NCBI GenBank assembly: GCA_019649035.1
Contig: BMAT01012594.1
Span: 72,075 to 99,681, forward strand
Length of the DNA: 27,607 nt
Origin: Elysia marginata
Taxonomy: Eukaryota; Mollusca; Gastropoda; Plakobranchidae
Direction: 5' to 3'
Both the position numbers and the translations under genes were made by a program. The notes under the pieces were generated by a model. It made no database searches. It had not been told where the DNA came from and saw only the letters and a program-made list of their open reading frames with translations. Shown here piece by piece: positions 20,383 through 27,607 of this stretch. Positions within the stretch are counted from its first letter, which is position 1. Each line of letters opens with the position of its first letter.

Positions 20383-20578
20383 ATTTTTGAAGCAAGCCAA
20401 GTGTCTATGCAACAACTGTCTCGGAGAAGTCTCGGGAGACACTTGTCACGAACAGAAGTCTAATTTTACCGTAATGAGAAAACTCTACCCTATAGATGGC
20501 GCCGCGGTTTTCAACCTAGAAACGGTCACCATTACGACCCTTTGTTTCTGCGTGAGATCACTTCCGGGTCGTCGTTAG
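20383..20578 (+). CDS. IL17-like: IL-17-like cytokine, coding exon 2 (C-terminal cystine-knot half)
   Basis: The second and last coding exon supplies residues 135 (shared codon) to 199. The acceptor is a pyrimidine-rich tract ending CCCGTCCAG at 20382. The two bases AG from exon 1 plus A restore an Arg codon and keep the frame through to TAG at 20576-20578. The sequence continues the IL-17 domain with AKCLCNNC (C142, C144, C147), C156, a sequon N162-F-T, a VMRKLYPIDG strand typical of the family's central hairpin, and the closing TLCFCV pair (C189, C191). With C100 and C119 from exon 1 this gives eight cysteines, the pattern usual for invertebrate IL-17s. Total length, 199 residues, fits the family range (about 150-200). 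I cannot say which IL-17 paralogue or orthologue this is. No frameshift or stop interrupts it, so it looks functional. Confidence 0.88.
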
Positions 20579-22000
20579 GTCAAGCAAACCTAAACCTGCG
20601 CCTTCGCAAGAGATCAAGTTTGTAACCACACGCTGTGCAAAACTTTCAGTTAATTGTTTTAGCACTAAGAACTAAAAATTCCCCAATGAGCCTGTGTACA
20701 AAACGTCAATCTTGTGTTTTCCTGTCAAGATGGCAAACGCTACCGGAACAGTGAAAAGGAAGTGATGGTGCAATGGATCAATATGGCCGCACGTTACTGA
20801 GGGTCACATTGATCAAAACAATTTTATTGTTTACATTCGGAAGCGTTGACCATCATGATAGGGAAGTAATAGTCTCCAATGATTGTATATATACAAGGCT
20901 GTTTTTCACCAAAATATTTTTCAACATATTGGGTATTTTAGGTGCCTATGAAAAATCATTAATGAAAATAGGACTTTGGACTGTTCTATACTTTCATTTG
21001 ATGTGGTAACTATAACACGAAAACCCCCATGCAATTATTATCCAAGTAGATTCTTGGTCAGGTAGTGTGTCGCACTACTTTGTGCAGCGCACTTAGCCAA
21101 AGGTTAAGTCTGTTCTACGCTATTCTTGTTGCAATCGTTGAATAGTTAACCACTAAAGTATGCTCATTTGTAGCCCATCTTGTATTATCCTCTGATTTAC
21201 GTTATATATCGCTGGGCACTGCTTCAAGGGAAGTAGGGCACATGTTTTCTTTCAATTTGTTTGAATTGAAATAAAAACGTCCAAGTGACACACAGCCTGA
21301 CTTGAGTCTTTCGTGACACTCAGTTGTATTTAACCATTTTTTCCAATTTATCCTGTAGTTTTACAAGCTTATCCAGGTATTATGTTTATAATTTAGGTCT
21401 GTTCTGGCCTGACTGCAAAACTTTCAAATTCTGGCAGCTGTCTTCTTCGTCTTCGGTTTAACAAAAGACCTTTTAGAAAAGACAGCGATCTCAAAAGGTT
21501 AACGTTCGGAGTGATATTTTTGTAGGCGTTTTATAAATTCTTTGTTAATTATTTTACGTTATTATTAGAAAAATGTGACATGTAGCAAAATGTTCGACTG
21601 ACTCAAAGCTCTTTTGTACTCAATGAACCCTAGAGATTAAAGTATCGATTTATGCCACAAGACATTTGTTTGTTCCATCTTAGGTATCACTTTAACGTAA
21701 CATTTATGAAATAGTTTTGAAAAACATTTACGCTTGATTCAAACGAAAATAGTTTAGTAAATAGCGTTTGAGAACAAAATTAATCCTTTTTTTTTTATAT
21801 ATAACTACTATGATCTAAAAAAAAAGAAATGTATTATGCAATCCATCGAAGAATAGTTTTGGTGAATAAATCAATGAGGAAACGAATCGCAAAAACACAT
21901 CTTTAAAAAACTGCAGTTTAATTATATTCACCTAGGACCTTATTCTAAGAATATAAAAAAGAAGAAGGAGAACAAGAAAAAGAACAACAATAAGAATAAA
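20579..22000. other. 3' flank of the IL-17-like gene
   Basis: Probably 3' UTR for the first several hundred bases, then intergenic AT-rich DNA. The frame at 20773-21009 (+) is hydrophobic by chance AT content and has no motif. Confidence 0.55.
21270..21275 (+). terminator. Candidate poly(A) signal AATAAA downstream of the IL-17-like gene
   Basis: An AATAAA hexamer lies about 690 bases after the stop codon on the same strand. It would give a 3' UTR of ordinary length, but the hexamer is common in AT-rich DNA and no transcript supports it. Confidence 0.25.
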
Positions 22001-22142
22001 AGCAAGAAACAAGAACTAAAACAATAACTAGAACAGCAGTATGAAAACCAAGAACAAGAGCAAGAAACAAGAACTAAAACAATAACTAGAACAGCAGTAT
22101 AAAAACCAAGAAGAACAAGAGCAAGAAACAAGAACTAAAACA
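22001..22142. repeat. Minisatellite, 58-61-bp unit, about 2.4 copies
   Basis: AGCAAGAAACAAGAACTAAA starts at 22001, 22059 and 22120. The first two copies continue with ACAATAACTAGAACAGCAGT and are nearly identical. The third breaks off near 22142, where the coding-like segment begins. Confidence 0.92.
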
Positions 22143-22171
22143 CAGAGACAGCTCTAGCATCAGCCGCCTGA

Positions 22172-22387
22172 CAGAGCAGCAGCAAAAACCAAGATGATCT
22201 CGAGTTGCCACACATGATTGCAGTCACCAGAGATGAGGAGGAAGAAATGCGAAGCCTGGCCACAAAAATCATACCAACCCGAGCAGACATCAGACCAGAG
22301 GGATTGGAAAAGAACGCCAGCTCCCGGCTATTGTTAGAGGCCTGTGAATATTTGATATTTGACTGGCACAAAAACAAAACAAGCTAA
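22172..22387 (+). CDS. Unidentified coding-like segment
   Basis: The frame is open from just after a TGA (22169-22171) to TAA at 22385-22387, with the first ATG at 22214. The peptide is mixed and unbiased (MIAVTRDEEEEMRSLATK, then PTRADIRPEGLEKN, then LLLEACEYLIFDW), unlike the repeat translations around it, and base composition is richer in G+C than its flanks. It directly follows the 58-61-bp minisatellite. It could be an exon remnant or a piece of a mobile element ORF; I do not recognise a family. Confidence 0.25.
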   Translation, partial: QSSSKNQDDLELPHMIAVTRDEEEEMRSLATKIIPTRADIRPEGLEKNASSRLLLEACEYLIFDWHKNKTS

Positions 22388-22464
22388 CAAACGTTTTTTT
22401 TATCTAAAGTTTGTTTTCCTTTATGTCTTTCAACTTTAATATTCGGTGGCAAGCATGGTTTGGT

Positions 22465-22466
<2 letters not shown>

Positions 22467-22503
<37 letters not shown>

Positions 22504-22801
22504 GGAATGAAGTGAGGGAGATAAAGAGAGAGGGGGAAAATAAGATGAGAGAGAAAGAGAGCTAAGACTGGGGGAACAGTAGAGATAGAGATGGAGAGGG
22601 ATAGAGAAATATAGATAGAAAAATTTAGAAAGAAATAGAGATAGGGGTAAAGAGAGAGAGAGGGGGGGAGAGGGGAAAGAGATATGGAGAGATTGAAAAA
22701 GATAGAAAGGGATGGGGAGAGAAGGAGGAAAAGGCGGAGATAGATAGAGAGAGATTGTAAGAGAGAGAGAAAGAGAGAGAGAGAAAGCGAGAGAGAGAGA
22801 G
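22467..22801. repeat. (GA)n microsatellite and GA-rich tract
   Basis: A pure (GA)n run at about 22468-22501, then roughly 300 bases of nearly all-purine DNA with GATA and GGGG patches, ending in GAGAGAGAGAGC. Confidence 0.93.
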
Positions 22802-24489
22802 CATTGACACGTCTAAGCTCTGAATTGGGTTATAAATTTTTTTTCACCAGGTTTTGCAATGTTTGACTTTCATTTTGTTTATCTTAGTGTTTCAAGTTTC
22901 GAGACGACGTCATTTTTTCATATCGATACGAAACGTTTCAGAGAGGCTTCATCATTAACATGACGGTCTTATGATGGTAGATGGCGCTTTTATGAGACTA
23001 GACCAACAAAAGTTTAGCAAAAGAAAGTAAAAAAAAAAATTTTCAATCTACTTATGTATCTACTATAACACCGATTAATGTAGCTGATTTTTCTTACACC
23101 ATCAAGTTCAATGCCTCTCTCGCTTTAAACGTAAAAAAGTGTCCACGTAGAAAACACTTCGATAATGTTAGGGAACATTGGTGATCTCTTAAAAGCTTAT
23201 ATTTTTCAGAGAAAGATAGCTGTAACCATGTCGTTATCACGCTTTTAAGAAATTAATTTCGTTGGGAACGCTTTTCTTAGCCTATGTGGCTTTCCAACTT
23301 GATGTCGAAAATTCAAATCGCAGTAGAAAACAACCATAAAACCCAAGGGCACCCTGACTCTTAGCAAAGAGGCTGGAGAGCAAGAGAGCCAAGACACGCT
23401 GGCTACGCGTATACGCATGGCTGCATAGAAACAGAAATAGAGCCGGTATATTCATTCAAAAGATAATAGCGGCAAGTAAAAACACACATACTACACAGCC
23501 TACACTAAACCACCGGGCGTATGCTTTGTTTACCGGCTCTATTCGCATACGCTTTTGTTAGCACTGTTGTCACAGAGAGTTAGGCTCAGTTCTCCCTCTT
23601 GCTCACTATTCAATTCTCTTTGCTCTCAGTTATAGGAAATTAAAACAAAGAGACCAACGTTAAGCATGCTATTTATGCTTAATATAAATCAAAGTTTCAT
23701 AAACATGACTTTTGTTCAAGTGTTACATTAACCTAGGAGTAAGAATAAGAGTATTCATTCAACTAAAAAAAAAACTTTTATGGTGTTAAGAACAGGCTCT
23801 TGACAGGCCAGTATTAAAAAGACTGAAGTGCCCACACACTTGCTCTAAATCGACTGTTGAACTCTCTTCTGTTCCCGAGTGATTTAGAAGTTGAACAAGA
23901 AGCTGATGGTTTACGATAGGAAGAGCAGCTTTGCGCATGTGCATCTGTTGCAGCCCTAACTGTCATAATTTTGTCATCTTGGTGACTAATAAATGGGCTT
24001 TAATTTGAAATGGTTTTCTTTTATACGTGGTCGCACCATATCACACAATTTGCTATACTTTTTGTTTTTACAACATCTTTTTCGCACACATAAAATCCGA
24101 TAGTCGGGACCTCATTATCAAAGTTCAGAATCTCTGAAATAATATTTGTTTATTTCTTTCATGAGTTACTTTCTTAAGACCTGCTCGCAGCGTGGACAAT
24201 AAATGAATTTTAAAATACTAACTGAATTTAAACATGACGGCAAAGTATTAAAAGGAAAGCAACTTTTTGGGGCCAAATAATTTAACACAAAATTCAATTT
24301 TAAAAAATGCTGTTGTTGACTTGTGAGAAAAAGTTTCTGATTCTGTTCAATGATAAAAAAAATATTTTATTCACCGATGGCGCCTTCCATCACTGGGGAT
24401 CGCATTTTTAACAGGGGAAGGAACGGGCTGAACTCTTTAGTATTTTATGCGATGCTGTATTACCCGGTAAACATCAACTGTTAAACGAA
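22802..24489. other. Non-coding stretch with an inverted repeat
   Basis: Only the 23436-23543 inverted repeat stands out. No long frames are present on either strand. Confidence 0.65.
23436..23543. repeat. Inverted repeat, 13-bp perfect arms
   Basis: AATAGAGCCGGTA (23436-23448) pairs with TACCGGCTCTATT (23531-23543), spacer 82 bases. Outside the arms, GCGTATACGC (near 23407) and CGCATACGC (23544-23552) also pair, but the left side has about 20 extra bases between its two blocks. Confidence 0.7.
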
Positions 24490-24730
24490 GACATGTTTGT
24501 ATGAACGGTTAGGCCGCGGGTACCGAAGCCATTGATGTATAAATCGAGGGTTTGAATCATTATAGACACAAGCATATTCAGCCTTTATCAATTAAACCTA
24601 ACTCATGCACTTGAGCTAATATAATACTTGAATCATTACTAATGGCACAATAACTGCCTTCACTGTTGATTCTAATTTCTGAATTTAATATTTATTAGAT
24701 GCATGCCTTAAAATGTTCTCGTTTGTTCTT
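24490..24730 (+). mobile_element. SINE-like repeat, copy A of a local pair
   Basis: An A-box-like GGTTAGGC (24507-24514) and a B-box-like GAGGGTTTGA (24546-24555) are followed by blocks CTGCC (24654) and CCTTAAA (24706). The same landmarks recur with similar spacing in 24905-25130. The body does not match the other SINEs in this window. Confidence 0.55.
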
Positions 24731-24904
24731 TGTGTTTGTTTTGTATGACTGAGAAGACGGTGTGTTTCCACATTCAATGGTTGCCTTTGGTACGATTAAG
24801 ATCTTCACGTCAATTTTTGCAAGTCAAAAATAGAAACTAAGCAAAGACCTTCGCCAAGGAAACTTCTTTTTCGAGAAGCGTGGTGGCGACATGGTTTGAC
24901 TATA

Positions 24905-25130
24905 AGCTATGTTTCTTGAGTGGCTAGGCGGTGGCTTAGAAGTAGTATAGGTTGAGGGTTTGATGAGTTTGAGGCTATTAAAAGCGTACTTGTTTCCATT
25001 GCTATTTTCATACCTAATATCTTTCACCAATTAATGATTGCATAATGGCTGCCTGTCTTATTAATTCTTATATCTAAAGTAATGGTTTGTTTGTAAGACA
25101 TACCTTAAATTGTTATAATTTGTAAAAGAT
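24905..25130 (+). mobile_element. SINE-like repeat, copy B of a local pair
   Basis: GGCTAGGC (24922-24929), GAGGGTTTGA (24954-24963), CTGCC (25049) and CCTTAAA (25103) mirror copy A. The spacing from CTGCC to CCTTAAA is 54 against 52 bases. Copies A and B look substantially diverged, so neither is recent. Confidence 0.55.
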
Positions 25131-25937
25131 TCACTCACCTTTTTAAGATATCGAAGAGTTCTGCACTGTAACGAAGCGATGTATTAATTTCGTTTGAAAG
25201 GTAGAAATCTAAATCTTGGCGAAGATGTCGTTGTTGATTACTTTCTCCTGCTAAAGGCCATTAAAGAATTAACCTACACTGTAAATAGCTCAACTATTCC
25301 TTAAGGATTTATTGTCTTTATGAAGATTGCAATGTAATAAGGAAAACAGGGATGTAGGCTAAATGTCGACAAAGTTCGGAGGTTCAGAACGCTGTAGATT
25401 TTCTGATTCTGCTGAAGCTGAAGGGACTTTGCTGTTCGTGCCTAAGTCTTAATAATACTTTAAGATTGAAACCTTTTCACAAACTTAGCATACGAAAGTT
25501 CAGCATTGCTAAACACCTAGCTGATAAAATTACATGGTTTACATAAATAAACTGCAAATGCGCGTTCACAAGACTTACAGTTTATGCTTTGCGCGTTTCT
25601 TACGCGTCTGTGTTTTGTATAACGGTAGGCTAATTAGTTCTTGGTGTATAAGGCTATAAGACTGTGTCTTTTACTTTTTTTTTAGAATTCAACCGTCTTA
25701 CCGCTACTTTAAGACTTTATTTGGCGTTCCACTTATTTTACTATTATTATCATTGTTAATACTATTTGTCATTTCACTACTATTTTCATTATTACTATTA
25801 AAACTACTACTGCTACTATTACTGCATTCTTTATTGTTAAAGATGAAGCTCTGAGGCGAAACTTCTTGAAAGTCATTTTGGTTTGTAAATATAATACGTT
25901 ATTAATATCAAGTTGGGTGTTTTGTCAATTTGTTAAA
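25131..25937. other. Non-coding stretch, nothing recognised
   Basis: AT-rich. From 25740 it grades through ATT/ACT-rich sequence towards the (TAC)n array. Confidence 0.65.
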
Positions 25938-25939
25938 TA

Positions 25940-25984
<45 letters not shown>

Positions 25985-26031
25985 TTACTTCTCTACTACT
26001 ACTACTACTACTTCTACTACTACTGCAACTT

Positions 26032-26063
<32 letters not shown>

Positions 26064-26139
26064 TCTACTGCTGTTACTAATACTACTACTACTACTTCTA
26101 CTACTACTACTACTACTACTTCTACTACTGCTGCTACCT

Positions 26140-26188
<49 letters not shown>

Positions 26189-26231
26189 TACTACTACTAC
26201 TTCTACTACTACTGCTACTTCTTCTACTGCT
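25938..26231. repeat. (TAC)n trinucleotide array, interrupted
   Basis: Nearly 300 bases of TAC/CTA units with regular TTC and occasional GCT or GCA interruptions; the longest simple-sequence array in the window. Long frames on both strands (T-rich, L-rich or V-rich) are repeat translations. Confidence 0.97.
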
Positions 26232-26239
26232 TTTACTTG

Positions 26240-27578
26240 CGCCCTCTTAAAAAGGGTGAAAATGAACAATGATAAGACAAACAGGTACCTATTTCACTTA
26301 AAGGTCAAAATGAAAAAAAAACTGTTGTTTGCTTAGAACTGCCGAGACCGAAGTCTTGATCTTGATTTAGATATAGCTTCATTGTCTTTTATGTGTATAC
26401 GTTGACTTACAGTTACCTTTCCTTGTGTTACTTTTTTTACGTTCTCGAGCTCTGCATATTAAAGCGTAAGTTTTACAGTTCTATTTTGCTAAATTTAAAA
26501 CATTAAACTTTGGCAAACGAACCGTTACTTTGAATTGAAGCTTTAGGACGGGAATTCCAAAGAAAATTTGCACAAAAAATTATTCAGCAAATAGGGCCAA
26601 CTTTGTCCCCCCCCCCCCCCCCCCCCCCCCCCCCTGCTCTTGTTTAAGTAAAAATTCCGAAGGGCTGTGCTATTTGTTTACATAATTATGTTGGTAGGCG
26701 TATTTTTAAAAGACGCAGATAATGTTATTTTAGGATCTTATACTCCCTTTCCCACTGTTTTCAAATCCTTTCACTGAAGTAGTTCACAAAACACCAAAAA
26801 TGCATATGCTTGTCTTATCTTCTATATAAGCTTTATAGTATTTTTTTACTCAAATACAAGTTAACCATTTAACCAGTTGCGTAACTATCAATATCAGGTT
26901 AAACAGCTGTAGTTTTTTTCACCAATATTTCCAAAAAATGCCTAACACTGTCGCAACCGACTTAAAGTCCATTACATTTTATTAGCATAACTAAACAAGG
27001 AATTCGAAAAAAATTAAATACAAGTTTTCCATGGTCACCTCTAGGCTGTTTTACACACACCTAGACACAGAAGCTTTATGAAGCTATCTGAAGGAATAAG
27101 ATCATTGTTAGCATACACTGAAAATTCTGTTATGACACTAGCTCTGTCTCCAGGACTTGGGCTAACTGGATGTAGTGTTGCCTTCATCGTGCGCTTCGGA
27201 TCAGCCTTCTTCCGCAAAACATGACCGAGAGGTAAAATGAAAAGGGGAGGGGGTAGGTTGAGAATAAAAAGAAAAGATCCGATACAAAAAGGTCGACAAT
27301 CGAAACTTTGTGGTCACAGATTGCAGGTGCATTCCCTTTCGACCACCTGAATAGGGAACCATAGGCCTAGACAGAAGTCTCTCTCACAGTATGGTTTGCT
27401 ATACATGAATTATAGAAAGTTTTAGCATTATTTCCACAACTTGATTTTATTGCCTATGTGTTTGTTGCATAAAACTATTGTTTTCAATTTTAAAACCATT
27501 CTTTTCAATTTTGATATACATTGCAGAAACAGATTTAGGAGATTTAGGTTTCAGGCTTAATCGTCTCTCTAACTTTCT
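26240..27578. other. Non-coding stretch, nothing recognised
   Basis: AT-rich, with the 28-base C run. No frames of note. Confidence 0.65.
26607..26634. repeat. Poly(C) run of 28
   Basis: Twenty-eight consecutive C. The true length is uncertain, as sequencing and assembly often misjudge such runs. Confidence 0.95.
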
Positions 27579-27607
27579 CCCTATCTCTTCTCTCTCTCTC
27601 TCTCTCT
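27579..27607. repeat. (TC)n tract cut by the window end
   Basis: CT-rich sequence becoming pure (TC)n up to the last base; it probably continues past the window. Confidence 0.9.

Noticed and set aside
20773-21009. 78-codon hydrophobic frame after the IL-17 gene
   Set aside because: Probably within the 3' UTR or flank; hydrophobicity reflects AT content.
22001-22142. A CRISPR-like array
   Set aside because: The unit repeats as a whole without unique spacers, has only about 2.4 copies, and lies in an animal genome.
25866-26336. Thr-rich, Leu-rich and Val-rich frames resembling a mucin
   Set aside because: Pure (TAC)n repeat translation in all frames.

Overview
This window reads as non-coding-rich animal nuclear DNA. 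The evidence is a spliced gene with GT/AG junctions, tRNA-derived SINEs, decayed non-LTR retrotransposon ORFs and very dense simple-sequence repeats, with no operons or bacterial signals. The best guess is a mollusc, gastropod or bivalve. The gene is an IL-17-type cytokine of the kind expanded in molluscs, and two SINE bodies resemble families I know from mollusc genomes. The species cannot be told from this sequence.

The one host gene I can support is a two-exon interleukin-17-like cytokine on the + strand (exon 1 18974-19377, exon 2 20383-20578). It predicts a secreted protein of 199 residues with a signal peptide, a long N-terminal pre-domain and a C-terminal IL-17 cystine-knot domain with eight cysteines. 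Its 1005-base intron carries a tRNA-derived SINE about 20 bases after the donor, followed by a long (TAG)n array.

Mobile DNA makes up much of the rest. A 5'-truncated LINE lies at 4598-5735 (- strand), bounded by a 12-bp target-site duplication, with its stop codon inside the 3' tandem tail. A second, shorter LINE C-terminal relic is at 11324-11600 (- strand). SINEs or SINE-like copies are at 9421-9690 (-), 14490-14700 (-) and 19395-19690 (+), with a diverged sibling pair at 24490-24730 and 24905-25130 (+) and a weak candidate near 8000.

Repeats include a roughly 1.67-kb-offset segmental tandem duplication (15757-17000 and 17427-18525), a composite direct and inverted repeat at 5881-6350, a 58-61-bp minisatellite at 22001-22142, and many long di-, tri- and tetranucleotide arrays. 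An assembly gap of 586 N lies at 12854-13439. Between these, long AT-rich stretches hold nothing I can name. Three short exon-like segments (7254-7437 -, 10409-10468 +, 22172-22387 +) are listed as speculative.

I do not see a multi-gene system here. The items most worth following are the IL-17-like gene, the precisely bounded LINE insertion and the apparently unnamed SINE pair.
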